From contig OX393561.1 of the NCBI GenBank assembly GCA_947652115.1, forward strand, positions 2,898,670 through 2,962,669: a stretch of DNA of 64,000 bases, written 5' to 3'. This document shows, piece after piece, positions 22,599-33,526 of this stretch. Made by a program: the position numbers and the translations under genes. The first letter of the stretch is position 1. Each line of letters begins with the position of its first letter. The notes below the pieces were generated by a model. That model made no database searches. It had not been told where the DNA came from and saw nothing but the letters and a program-made list of their open reading frames with translations. The DNA is from Blastomussa wellsi (Eukaryota > Cnidaria > Anthozoa > Scleractinia > Plerogyridae).

Positions 22599-22665
22599 AG
22601 GGAGACCCCTTGGGCAGTAAAGGGTTAAAAAACTATCTCCCTTAACCCTTTCCTGCCCAAGCGTG

Positions 22666-22712
<47 letters not shown>

Positions 22713-22742
22713 AGGGAGACCCCTTGGGCAGTAAAGGGTTAA
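22528..22742. repeat. Duplicated 101-bp palindromic repeat
   Basis: Two essentially identical 101-bp units (22528-22628 and 22642-22742) are separated by 13 bases. Each starts TTAACCCTTTCCTGCCCAAG and ends CTTGGGCAGTAAAGGGTTAA, so each unit has 20-bp inverted ends with one mismatch, and the interior contains an ACTCTGTCT/ACGATTTTACTCGT stem. The identity of the two copies implies a recent tandem duplication. Confidence 0.9.
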
Positions 22743-23208
22743 GCTCTGTTGTTTTTTGAATATAGATAAGTTATTGTGCGCAGAACCCTTTCTCCTATGC
22801 ATGCGTTCCAACATTCGGCACTCGTTTTTTGAATTGAAACGATCTAAGTCAGTTAGGCACTCCACCAAATTGAATGTCAACATGACTCTTCGACTTTTTT
22901 CCCCAGCGCTGCGTATTTTACGGTTGTTTTAGCTATTGAATGCACTTGAAAAGCGGCGTTTCTCGGTTAAGTGTTCTCAATTATTTCAGAACGAGCAAAG
23001 AGAAACCCTCAAAGTGCTAATCCAACCTAAGAAGAAATAAAGACAGGACGAGTTTCGTGCCGGGTTAATCAATCCATCCAAACTAATTTTGCCTCTCTTC
23101 AACTTCGGAGGTGACCTTATGTTAGCTTTCGTTGCCCGCAAGTCAACTATATCCCTGCTTTATAGATTCAGCAACCTGGGAAAACCAACCAAGCTAGTTA
23201 TTCAGTAT

Positions 23209-23444
23209 AATTTGGTTTTATCAACTGAGTTGATAATGTCAATTGGCCACCGTAAAGAGATTCAAGAGCTGACGTTTCGAGCGTTAGCCCTTCGTCGGAG
23301 CGAATCAAGGAATTGTGCGTCACAATTCCACGACGCACAATTCCTTGATTCGCTCCGACGAAGGGCTAACGCTCGAAACGTCAGCTCTTGAATCTCTTTA
23401 CGGTGACCAATTGACATTATCAACCCAGTTGATAAAACCAAATT
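23209..23444. repeat. Head-to-head palindrome of Penelope-like terminal repeats
   Basis: Left arm 23209-23321 and right arm 23332-23444 are 113-bp inverted copies with only a few mismatches and a 10-bp spacer. Each arm is one complete terminal repeat with the hammerhead-like core (CCGACGA, stem GGGC/GCTC, GAAAC, GTC). The left arm has the core on the minus strand and the right arm on the plus strand. Confidence 0.9.
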
Positions 23445-24897
23445 CTATCATAAGTTGGAAGGGTTAATATTTTGGGAAAGATGATCTCTCTCCCATGAAC
23501 ACAACAGTGGATCAGAAATATTTATTTCAACGCTATAAAATGCTACAAAAGACTTCGCCAACTCGAAAACGCAAAGCGGAATTAATTTAGAAATCATCAA
23601 AGAGGTCCACATCCGTGGTATTTACGAGCGAACAAATCGAAGGGTAAAATTGGAAAGAGCCAGTCAAGGCGAATACAACTTCATCGCGCTGAATCATTCA
23701 TTCGACAAACTTGCCACAGAACGATTTAAAACGTCCAGCGCTGCTGGGTTAAAAGGCTGGTTTGAAAGTATGTCAAGTTCAACTTCTCCTTTCGATAGTT
23801 CATTGGCCCTTTGATTTGAGGCCTCCATTTGCTTAAAATTGGGTTTGAACGGCGCACACACTTGAAATAATATTTTTCCGAACACCAAAATCGCTACGCA
23901 GTCGTTTAGAGTCTGAAACGTAGAAACTTTGACCCATAGGCTAGCTTTTCATTTGGCTGAACTTCAGTAATTCGTTGCTGGATTGTACGTCTTTTTGAGG
24001 AGCTGTGGGGAAAATATGAAAACTGAAAATCAATGAGACTGTCGAACACACTGAAGGCAAAGCTTGATAACAAACGACTTACCGTAGCCAGTTGATAAAT
24101 TAAGTAGTATATCTCTCTTCCCTTCAGTAAATAAGTTTCCCTTCGCAAATTCAGAATTTGCTTTCATCTAAAATGAAGGAGCAAAATCAATCGTCCCTGG
24201 CAGGTTTCATCTCATCGCGTGTCTCGCGGCGGGAGAGGCGTCGTGGGGATTTTAGTTGGTAAAATCTTATTGGCTAAGCGGCGGTCAAGGTGAAGGTCGG
24301 CTTTCCGGCTTTTAGTAGGTAAAATCTGATTGGTGAAGCGGAGGAAAGGAATGTTGGCCTCGGTTAAGCAGACGTTAGTGGGGACAAGTGTAACGCAATC
24401 CCCTAATAACGGCTGCGTAGGAGACTACACAGTCACTGGGTAAAATCAAAATATTAACTGGGTACTGGGGAGACTAAATTTCCGCTGGGTATGGGAAAAT
24501 AATCCACTGGGTAGGGTTTCAGTGGGTCTGTTACAGAGGGGTGTGTTACTGCGTTTTCCTATCAGATATCGGTATTCGTTTTTCTACGGCGAATTTGATA
24601 CACGTATAATTCAGGTTTTGTGGTTTTCTGTATATCGCTGTCGTAGAAATAACAATTCCCTAAAAGAAAAAGAATCATATTTCAATCTAATACCAAGACT
24701 GGTGCAAACTTCATATAGTTCCGTGCTTAACGGCCAATTGAAAGCATAAACTATATGGTCCAGAAAAAACTGTACTTGACAGACCTTAAATTAGGTGAAA
24801 ATAATATGTTTGGTTTAAGTATTGTTTTTTCTTTTGAAATTATGTTGGGTGCATTGAATGGAATGAAAAGTGTGTATGTTTAGATATGTAACATACA
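23445..24897. other. Unassigned stretch with a diverged CCAAT-type repeat pair
   Basis: A minus-strand frame ending at 23694 is open for about 45 codons before its stop, but has no recognisable domain. 24240-24350 holds two diverged copies of a TTTTAGT-GGTAAAATCT-ATTGG unit about 70 bases apart, each with an ATTGG (inverted CCAAT) box. That could be a promoter-like or repeat sequence. No confident gene. Confidence 0.4.
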
Positions 24898-25055
24898 CAT
24901 AGGCGTACGACCAATTTTTTGCCAGGTGGGGGCTGTGAGGCATTTGCACAAAAATCCCAAGCCCAAATTTCTCTTGGTGCCTAAAAATCCTCAGCTGCCC
25001 AAAATTTGGGGGGCTGCAGCCCCCGACCGCTCCCCCCATGGCCCGTACGACTATG
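24898..25055. repeat. MITE with CATAGGCGTACG termini (copy 1)
   Basis: CATAGGCGTACGACC at the left and GGCCCGTACGACTATG at the right are imperfect inverted ends. The interior shares CCCAAATTTCTCTTG and AATTTGGGGGGCTGCAG with the copy at 41063-41221. Confidence 0.75.
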
Positions 25056-26298
25056 AACAAACTGTCTTAATTCACAGCTGACATAGGAGTTTATCTGTCA
25101 GCAGTAAATAATTCATTACTGGAGATTGTTGGTCTTCATGCTTGAATCTGTACGTGCTGAGAATGAAGCCCATTCGACTTTCAGTAAAATCGTCAACTGA
25201 AAATTCTTCGGGATACTTCGAAAGTTAGTGCTGGTCTGGGGTAGTCGTAAGGGGCCTCTGAGAATTTAACTTTCGTGATTTTACGGAGCGGTTTTCGGGT
25301 TTCACCTTCGTTGTCGTAATGAATTGTACAGATAGCAGCTGTTTGTTTCGACTTTCGAGGGTAATCTCAAAGAGAGCGCCGAGTGTATCAGCTTATTTTC
25401 CTTTATCACTTTATTTGTACACTGCTGAGTTGTTGCTGTTGCTTAATTATTCTTTTTAGTCAACACTTTAATAAAAGTAGGTGTTAATTAAATTATCACA
25501 TTCAACGTTATAGAAAATTGTTTTACATATAATGTTCGTCAATAAAAATATGGAATTTATATATTAAGTTTAAATCTCCGGGAGAATCTAGCGGTATATT
25601 CCTTTTGGAATCACAAAGGTGTCGAATTATTTACATCAATACGCCATTTACGAGTTTCCTTTTCTCTCAGTTTCAAAACGAGACAAAGTGCAAAACTATT
25701 CATGTGAAAATGAGCTCTTTTTGCAAGAGAAAATGAAAGTGCAAGTAAAACACATTTTCTTATAAATGGTTTCGCACTTAGACTCGTTTTGACGCTGAGG
25801 CAAAAGAGAACTCGGAAATGGCCTGCCTTCGACAGACAGAACATCTTTTTTATCAGAACATCTTTAACATGTTAGACTATATTAGGCTAAAAAATCCTCG
25901 CGTCTAAATAATGTCATTTAGAAAAAATGCATTTTATACAAGTTCTACAAAAAACATTAAACCGTACCTTTCTTATAATTTGCTTAAACAGTCTTATTGG
26001 ATAGAGCGAGTCAATTGAGTCTCGTAATTAAAGTAACCACTTCAGCCAAACACAAAGGACGGAGACAATCCAGTGATCCTGTCAAAACTTGGAGTTTTTT
26101 ACACGTAGCCGATGCAAAGCGCTGAAAAGCACGCGCGCGAGTCACGATTGGTTTTACTTCTGATTGGTTTAAAAAGTGGCGTGAAATTTTTAAACTAATC
26201 GCTGAGCGTAGCAATGCAAACCAAAGAAATTCCGGCGCTAATTACTTTGGACACTGGATTTAAAACCGCTCTAATACTTGGACAATTAGTATATATAA
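25056..26298. other. Intergenic, nothing recognised
   Basis: This is AT-rich DNA without a family-like ORF, an obvious repeat with visible ends, or an RNA gene. Confidence 0.5.
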
Positions 26299-26456
26299 TA
26301 GGACTACATGCTGTCCAATTTGGAAATAATTGGATGAGAAAAATTCAGAGGACTGCTAAATTGGATGAGGCCGTAGGCCGAGTCCAATTTGGCAGTCCGA
26401 GGAATTTTTTGAATCCAATTATTTCCAAAATTGGACAAGAATGTAGTCCTGTTACC
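26299..26456. repeat. Imperfect foldback, about 158 bp
   Basis: The arms TAATAGGACTACATGCTGTCCAATTTGG... and ...CCAAAATTGGACAAGAATGTAGTCCTGTTA fold on a centre at GAGGCCGTAGGCCGA near 26378. Arm length is about 70 bases. A smaller hairpin of the same AAATTGGACAG vocabulary follows at 26550-26582. Confidence 0.8.
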
Positions 26457-26893
26457 TATTAATTATATAGCATCCAAAACAGGCAGATGTTTTGCCCTGC
26501 AAACTAGTTTTTCTTGACAAGTGATTGGTTGATGGAAGGTATCTTAAATTGGACAGTTTGAGCAAAAACTGTCCAATTTATTTTAAATTTGGACAGTTGG
26601 CAAAAATTACTAAAAAATGCATCTGTTGACAATAATGGATTTTGATGTAGCTATATAATTATAGTATTAACCCTCCGACTACAAGGGACGCGCGAGGGCG
26701 TGGACCATCCCCGCCCCATGAAGGATTACACGATTGTCCAGTTTCGAGTTAACCAAAGAGGCTAAATGAAGGGTTAGCCTCAATCTAAAGAAAAATATTC
26801 ACAAATACCAACAGAAAAGCACCGCAGAAAAGCACCGAAGCGTAAAATGAAACAATTCACAAAGTTGAAAGTGAGAAGTGATCATTGCAGTGA

Positions 26894-27006
26894 ATTTCCA
26901 ATTTAAGCAATTGGAATAAAGAAGCCTGAAATGATCAGGGCTTCACTGAACCGTTGAAGCCCTGGTTTTTTTTAAGGCTTCTTTAATCCAATTGATTGGA
27001 AGTTCC
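26894..27006. repeat. Imperfect foldback around CTTCAACGG centre
   Basis: TTTCCAATTTAAGCAATTGG, then AAGAAGCCTGAAATGATCAG and GGCTTCA, are mirrored by TGAAGCCCTGGT, AAGGCTTCTTTAATCC and AATTGATTGGAAGTTC. The arms are about 50 bases with mismatches. Non-coding. Confidence 0.65.
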
Positions 27007-27831
27007 TCACTTTCATCTAAATGCACAGTTCGTATTTGAATTATTTCATGTGCTTTACGTCAATGCACAAAGTTGTTAATATTTCATTTTCTCACTGGTG
27101 TGCATGTTTCTGAATGTTTAACTTCAGGTCGAGACCCAAACATTTCAGACGCGTCTTTAGTGATTTTATTCAGCGGTCTTCAGTAACCCGAAACTGGACT
27201 ATTGTGAAAAGAAGATTTGCTCCATGACCTTTCAGCAGCTATTGATTCATTCATATTTTACCAAATTTTGATCTGTCAACTGTAAGCCCCTCATCACCTT
27301 GCCCTGGCAAATGCATCATGACACCCAGGTTTGGCCAACAAAAATAAGCAACAAAAATTGTGTCATATTTTTAGGGCAAGCTCGGGTCTTTCAAATAAAA
27401 TTAGTTTAGCTGTGCATCAGTAGAGTGAAAACCTTCATGGAGCCCATCAATCCTTCCTTGTACTCAGGCGAGAGTATGTGTTTGCGCCTACGTCCGAAGT
27501 TAAACTAAAGCTGTTTAAAAACCTTGGGGTCCTTTTAAAATAAAATCAGTTTAGCTACATATTCAAAAGTGTAACTTGGAAACCGGAAATCCTTATTTCA
27601 GATCCTGGATAATGAAGATTCCTATCTTGATATAGAAAGTATTTCCTCCAAACTCAAAGATCAAGACTGCACAATTAAAACAAAATTGATCCAATTCTTT
27701 TCGTATCTAATTTGCTCCTATACTTTATTGGTACAACTATTGATGTATTTACCAGCTACGCTTCTCTTTATAACTTAGCAATGTCTAACAACTATTCAGT
27801 TTTTAATTCCTTTACTTAATATTGTAATTAA

Positions 27832-28175
27832 AGGCCATTTCCAGTCCGTACTGCGCAGTCTCGGGATTTGTTTACATTTTGTGTTTTGAATTCGTTGATA
27901 CGTTACACTTCGGTAACATGCGTACATTAAGTTTTCGAGTCCGCCATTACGGGTCGTTTTGTTTGGGAGTTTAATTTGCAATGAGCTGAAACGTCCGTTT
28001 AGAATATCGTCGAGGTTCGTCTACTCTTTATTATTGTTTTGCAAGTATATCGGATGTTAATAATGACGGAAAAGGTAAGTTTTTATCCATAATTTTCATT
28101 TTGGTTTGTTTACATTTCGTCGTGTGAGGCAAACATTGCAGACGGAGATGGCGCAGTACGGACTGGAAATGGCCT
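27832..28175. mobile_element. TTAA-flanked MITE (piggyBac/Kolobok-type target)
   Basis: AGGCCATTTCCAGTCCGTAC plus TGCGC at the left is mirrored by GCGCAGTACGGACTGGAAAT plus GGCCT at the right. TTAA lies directly outside both ends (27828-27831 and 28176-28179). It is 344 bp long with no ORF. Confidence 0.85.
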
Positions 28176-28332
28176 TTAAAGTTTGTTGATGATTGGTCCA
28201 CCTCTAATAGCAAATTTGCTATCTGCGGGTCACCATAAACTTAATGTGTGTTAAATATGCAGTTGTTCAGTCGTCAAATATACGTGTAAAGGATGAGGCT
28301 TTGCAGTTATAAAGACACTCTAATTAAAAATC

Positions 28333-28552
28333 TTAGCCCTGTTCGCAGCTTATGTCACCCTTAAGATCATCAAAGTTGATGTGACTCCATCCGCCAGAGC
28401 TGGCGTCAACCAGTCTGACCCTTGCACGTCGACCAATCAACTCTTGCACGTCCCAGGTCTCTCGTTCCATAGTCTCATGACATTTGCCGGTGGCTCGTCT
28501 GACAACCTAGCAAGCGAGATCAAATCTTCTCAAACTCATTAATAAACCATAG

Positions 28553-28584
<32 letters not shown>

Positions 28585-31500
28585 ACCGTGAAGGAGTCTT
28601 AATTAGCATAGATTTTGACGATTTTATTTCTCCGTTTACTCCTTAGCTTTTGTTTCGATTGAGATATATCAAACACTCGAGAAAGTGTTTCATCAGATAT
28701 CTAAACACCTCGAAGTTCGTTAAAAATATTCCGTGCTGTGTGTCGTCATGATTTTCAACTCTCTTCTCGGTGTTTGAATACCCCGATGAAACACTGTCTT
28801 TCGTGTTTGATATATTACTTGAATGCAGACTTAAAAATTGAGAAGTAAGAAAGGTAGCGATCATCTTAAATTAAAACACCACACTCTTATACAACAAACT
28901 CGATTTTTGCATTCGAGTGCAGACGAAAAAGATAGGCAAGGTTTTGGTCTTGCAACAGAAGTTTTCAAAAGAAAAACCACGAGGAATTATCTTTTAACTT
29001 CGAATCAAACAAAACAGATTCCCCCAACAACATGCATTCAACGATGTTAAATTGCAAGGTCACCAGTTAGGAAGAGCCTCTCAGCTTCTCTACAAAACAT
29101 GATAGATTCGGTCGTTCACTGTATGACAGTAAGCCGATAACAAAACAAATGGAAACTTCATGTATGGAGGAGAAAGCTTTCAATGTAGTTAACACACACC
29201 ACGTACATTTCCGTTGTGGGAGGCGCAATGGCCTAATGGTTAGTGCGCTGGACTCGGATCGGGCGGTCTGGGTTCGAGCCCTGGTCGGGGACACTGCGTT
29301 GTGTTCTTGGGCAAGACACTTTACTCTCACAGTGCCTCTCTCCACCCTGATGTAAAAATGAGTACCGGCGAATTTACTGCTGGGGGGTAACCCTGCGATG
29401 GACTAGCATCCCATCTAGGAGTTGAAATACTCCTAGTCGCCTCATGCCACGGAAACCGGAGATAAGCGCCGGCCTGATGAGCCACTTTGGCTCGAATGCA
29501 CACTTAACTTTACCTTACGTAAATTTCCGGCCTGGCAAACTTATGGCTAAACCAACTCCAGGTTTTTTTTGCTAAGAATGGCTGATGCTCAAAACGTTAG
29601 CTTTCTGTAAGCTCATCAGAGCACACCTGACCTGATAAGTTGATTATTATTCAACTAAACGTCCGTAAACTTTGGTGATTGCCAATGTGATTTATTTTTC
29701 GTAAACGGACGGACAACTAATGATAAAATAATCAGCTGGTTTTCATGCGTGCCCTGTAACCAAGTCGAATTGGAATTAAGAAGTGTTAGTCTTTGACAAG
29801 AAATAAATAGTTTCTTGTCTTTGAGGAGGGAGGAAAACCGGAGAACCCGGGAAAACCCTCGGACAAAGGACGAGAGCCAACAACAAACTAAACCCACTTA
29901 TGGCACTGGGACGGAATCGAACTCAGGCCACATAGGCAAGTGCTCTCATCAATGCGCCATCCCTGCTCCCTCCATGCAACTCAGAGTCTTTCAACGGTTA
30001 GTGTGATCAAAACAAAGAACTGTGCTAAGTTTCATAACCTTTGGACTCTATTCACTATGCCCTTTGCCCTGCAGCGCTATGTTGCCTTTTCAAGTCCTTT
30101 TGCAAAGTGAGCTTCTGTATTCCCCCGCCCTTCTCCCCCTTTGCAAAATGGCATTGACTGCCAGACGATGCCATTTTTTGCTGCCCAATAATCGTGTAGA
30201 GACCAGCAAAATTTACAGGACAGATGCGATACTTACCTGACCGTTGATTAGCAACTCTGCACGAATAAAGTTTATGTTGCATCCTCCGCCAATCAAGAAC
30301 GTGATGTACTTGCCATTTATGTAAAAGTACGGGGAAGTAAGAGTTCCCTGCGGAGCATCTCCTTGCACCCCTACCGATGCTGCTTTTGACGACCGGTCTT
30401 CGTGCCCTCCGATCCACCAGTCTCCCTGTTGATTGGCAGGCTGTCCTCTGCCGCGAGCTGTTGGGTTGTCTCCATACGTCGGTTGATTATTAAACGCTGT
30501 ACCGGTCTTGGTCCATCCGTCGATCCCATTTTCGAAGTCGAATACACAAACTTGGGCAAGCAAGATTAATGACATGATCATAAAAAGTTGCTAATCAGTA
30601 TCAACGGATTTTACTCATATATCATCTCAGTTTACGAGAAGATTTGCAGCTAAATTTGTTATTCCTGTTTTAGAAAATAATTGTCTTTTGGTATTTTGAT
30701 AAATTTTTATCAAAATGAAGAATGGCAAATTAAAGGAGTGAAGTTCTTGCTTGGAACTAACTGGTTCTCGTATAGTACAATATAGCTAATTAGAATTGCC
30801 CTAAATTGAACTTATTATGGCCCATGAAAAGCTATCGTGTTCATCCAGGACAGAGATGTCACGTGATTTTTAATTGAGCGACAAATAATATCCATACGAA
30901 CGTAGCCCAATTCACAAAAACCTCGAAGCCAGACGAATTCTGTAGTACAGCAGTATTTTTATCTAAAAGCGTTGAGAAATAAAATACAATCGAGCTTCAA
31001 AGCGGTTCAAGTTAGCGGTAAATTAGAATTATAGCTAGAGGTTTAAAGCTATAAACGGATACAACTGTGTAAATATTTTCAATTGTTTCATTTATTATAA
31101 TCGATTCCGATTTGTACCGTTACATCAGAGACAGTGGAATCGAATTTAGTTTTATTTCAGCAATATATACCCAATATATACTGAACAAGGTGTAATCATG
31201 AAAAGCATACCTTACATATTGAAATAAATTATGATACAGAAATACCTTACTTGTGTTAAAATTAGTGTCGGACTCATTTTCGCTCACTTTTAAATTCGCG
31301 CGATTTAATTTCGCGCACTTTGTTGAGATTTATTTGCGCAAGTAATTTTCCGTGTTCGTAATACCCGTTTGTTTTTTGTCCGAATACTGCGTGGAACCTG
31401 AGAAAATCCCAACTGAAATTACCCAGGATGAAGGTGAAGACATTTTTGATTTTTAATGTCACGACAAAGCTTTTCGCGCGGATTATATTTCGCGCAGTAC

Positions 31501-32223
31501 TAAAATTCGCGCACTCACCGCTGGACGAATTCTAGCACTGCGCGAATTTTAATACAAGTAAGGTAAGTTATTTTGTATACGTAATTCATCTACCTCGTTG
31601 CTCACAGTGAATTCCGTGATATTCCGGTTTACAGTGACAGCGATATGAGTTCGATTCATATTCAGGAACACAGTCGGCGCCATTAATGCAAGGATCACTT
31701 TCACAAGGAGACTTAAAAAAACAGCAGCACAAATCATGATAAATAATAAACATTACAACCTTCCTCTGCTTGTCGGAGTGTTTGCATGTTTTTTGTGGGT
31801 GCATGATTGCGCGAACTATCGAGATCGAACTTACCCTTGCACCCAGGCTAGGAAGGAAAAAAGCGATAAATTTGATTGTCTTACCCATAGAGTGTAATGA
31901 TGGAAGGAAGCATTGGCGTGAAACTTTTCAGTTGCTCTGTACTTGTCAGTGGCCAACAACTCACACAGATAAAGACCTTTCGAGTCAGGATGCACCGCCA
32001 TGTTAAACGAAACACACTTTGGTTCACCAACACAGAGGAAAGTGCAAGCTAACAGATCTGTCACAATGGACCATGGTATGTTCTTTACCCATAAGTAGTG
32101 GAAGAGCTGTCGGTTAAAACTGCCATAAGAAAGATCGCCTGTTGGGCTTCGATAAAACGCACCCTGTTCCAAAGCGTGCACCAACTTGGGGAAGAAAAAC
32201 AGCAAAAATACCAAGTCCGCCAT
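28333..32223 (-). CDS. Secreted Apple-EGF protein with GH32-type C-terminal beta-sandwich
   Basis: Four minus-strand exons join cleanly: 31885-32223 (phase 0 end), 31594-31711 (0 to 1), 30237-30550 (1 to 0) and 28333-28506, giving 945 nt and 314 aa. Residues 1-17 are a signal peptide (MADLVFLLFFFPKLVHA). Residues about 25-113 form a PAN/Apple-like domain ([29 protein letters not shown]). Residues 114-152 form one six-cysteine EGF domain (SPCESDPC...CEQR). Residues about 155-310 form a domain with FDFENGIDGWTKTGTAF, GDWWIGGHEDR, SPYFYINGKYITFLIGGGC, GRRARVRLVD and GGWSHINFDD. This pattern matches the beta-sandwich found beside GH32-type hydrolases and in bacterial carbohydrate-binding contexts (family knowledge). 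No catalytic domain is present, so a lectin-like or matrix role is my inference. The final 58-codon exon follows a 1.7-kb intron full of repeats. Confidence 0.82.
28528..28815. repeat. Dispersed repeat with internal TIR pair (copy 2)
   Basis: This is homologous to 5070-5335. The core 28666-28815 starts ATATCAAACACTCGAGAAAG and ends CTTTCGTGTTTGATAT, an inverted pair. The upstream part contains AGAGGGGGTAAGTTTCTAAA, also seen at 40117 next to a Penelope-like repeat. It lies in the last intron of the gene at 28333-32223. Confidence 0.7.
29216..29510 (+). mobile_element. tRNA-derived SINE, near complete
   Basis: The head carries an A-box-like TGGCCTAATGGTTAG and B-box GGTTCGAGCCC. The body contains GTTGTGTTCTTGGGCAAGAC, GAATTTACTGCTGGGGGGTA and CCCTGCGATGGACTAGCATC, and ends near GGCCTGATGAGCCACTTTGG. 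Partial copies lie at 2799, 3511, 45930 and 58288. It is antisense to the host gene, within its last intron. Confidence 0.8.
29593..29619 (-). ncRNA. Degenerate hammerhead-like motif in intron
   Basis: Minus strand: CTGATGA, stem II GCTT/AAGC with loop ACAGA, then TAACGTT where GAAACGTY is expected. Stem I can pair TGCT with AGCA. The core lacks the GAAA, so it is probably dead. It lies in the sense orientation of the last intron of the gene at 28333-32223. Confidence 0.35.
29740..29976 (-). mobile_element. tRNA-derived SINE, second family
   Basis: Read on the minus strand, the head GGATGGCGCATTGATGAGAG with B-box GAGTTCGATTCC is followed by a body containing AGTTTGTTGTTGGCTCTCG, CCGGGTTCTCCGG and TTCCTCCCTCCTCAAAGA. 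A partial copy lies at 17115-17300. Confidence 0.7.
31245..31563. mobile_element. TA-flanked MITE in second intron of Apple-EGF gene
   Basis: CCTTACTTGTGTTAAAATTA at the left and GAATTTTAATACAAGTAAGG at the right are inverted ends, each bordered by TA. The interior repeats TTCGCGC motifs. It ends 30 bases from the 5' splice site of the EGF exon (31594), an unusually close insertion. Confidence 0.7.
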
Positions 32224-32301
32224 GATTCATCAACTACCAGCTGACAACTTGCCGCGTAAGAATCAGGAAAGTTCTGCTTTGTAGTACATAACTATCATTT
32301 C

Positions 32302-32309
32302 TGACGTCA
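32302..32309. promoter_or_regulatory. CRE palindrome upstream of Apple-EGF gene
   Basis: A perfect TGACGTCA lies about 80 bases upstream of the ATG at 32223. This is the CREB/ATF consensus. A regulatory role is inferred only from position. Confidence 0.35.
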
Positions 32310-33284
32310 TCGTACTAAACCAGATATGCTAAGGTTTATCCACTCATGTAGTTGCCAGAAGAGAAAGAAACGTAGTTTCACCCTTTTTCTTTTCACCTGA
32401 TACAAAATTAACGCTTTTAATTCCATTTTCTTTATAAAGAAATAACATCTCGGAAAAATTCGTTTTGTCAGGCAAAGTAATTTTACCTCTTAAAATCTGG
32501 TGTTATTTGTTAGCTGTTATGTGTAAACACACGTTAAGCCATGCATTTTTCATGACTTTAAAAAATCCCTTGTTGATAATGAGGGCAGTGTTTTCTTAAC
32601 GAAACAACCCTGAAGGATTTTGACCATTACATATTTATCGATGTAAAATTTGGTCTTAGTAAAAGAAAGATAAAAAATTTGAGAAAAAAAAAACATACAT
32701 GTCCAATTTTCACCAATTGACAGTAAGTTAAAACACAGAGTGTTAAGGAGTAATGTAATATCTGCACTGCAGTGTAAATAGACCAATTTCGATATTTTTT
32801 AAAACAGTTAACCCTAAAACAATTCGACTCAGCACGAGGCTCTGGGGATAAACTATAGAGTTTGTGGGGTTTATTCCAGGTCTACTTTTTAGGTTGAAAT
32901 TGGGCTATTTAATGAGAGTCTAGACTTGGCAATTTTACAGCGCACGAAGAATTAAATTTCATGTTGCAATGTACCTCTTTGACTTCGTATATAAATTGCC
33001 CAATTAAGATTATGTAATGCTCTCTAGAGAATTTTCCTTTTTCTAACTGTAAATTATTTATTCATCTCTGCGTAAAAGACAGCAAAGAAGTGTAAGTAAG
33101 TAGCAAGTGTAAAGACTAGGCACTAAAATAGTATAAAGCTGCTAACAAACCAGTGGAAATACAATATGAGAATAAAAAACTAAAAAGCGGCAAGTTTTCG
33201 GAGTGGTAGGCAGTTCCATCTTTTGCGTGCGATTACAGGCCTACCTTCCTCAGTTTGGCGCTTGACAAGGGAACAACTAGGTTA

Positions 33285-33372
33285 GGCCCGGTTCAAACAT
33301 GAGGGAAAACAATAGATTTTTCTCATTTGCATTAGATTCGGCACATGTAAAGTTCGACGTTTGAACCGGGCC
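33285..33372. mobile_element. Harbinger-like MITE, 88 bp
   Basis: GGCCCGGTTCAAAC and GTTTGAACCGGGCC are perfect 14-bp inverted ends. TTA flanks both sides (33282-33284 and 33373-33375), the 3-bp PIF/Harbinger-type duplication. Confidence 0.85.
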
Positions 33373-33433
33373 TTAAAGTTCGGTGGGTTAAAACTGTCAA
33401 CGGCGTCAAATTTACACTTTCAATTAATCAGCT

Positions 33434-33526
33434 AGAGCGTTTTCACGCGGCCATACGTCATATTGGATTACAGTTTCTTTGTTTTCAAACACCAATATGG
33501 CCGCCGTGAAGTTACACGAAAACTCT
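33434..33526. repeat. Short TIR element
   Basis: AGAGCGTTTTCACGCGGCCATA and ATGGCCGCCGTGAAG...GAAAACTCT are inverted ends around a CCAATAT/ATATTGG inner pair. It has no coding content. Confidence 0.6.

Noticed and set aside
29216..29290. Possible functional tRNA gene
   Set aside because: The same argument applies: it is followed by a SINE body found in several truncated copies in the window.
30213..30581. Independent gene starting at the ATG at 30581
   Set aside because: A short signal-like start exists, but an acceptor at 30551-30552 and a phase-1 start match the upstream EGF exon exactly, so the frame is an internal exon of the 28333-32223 gene.
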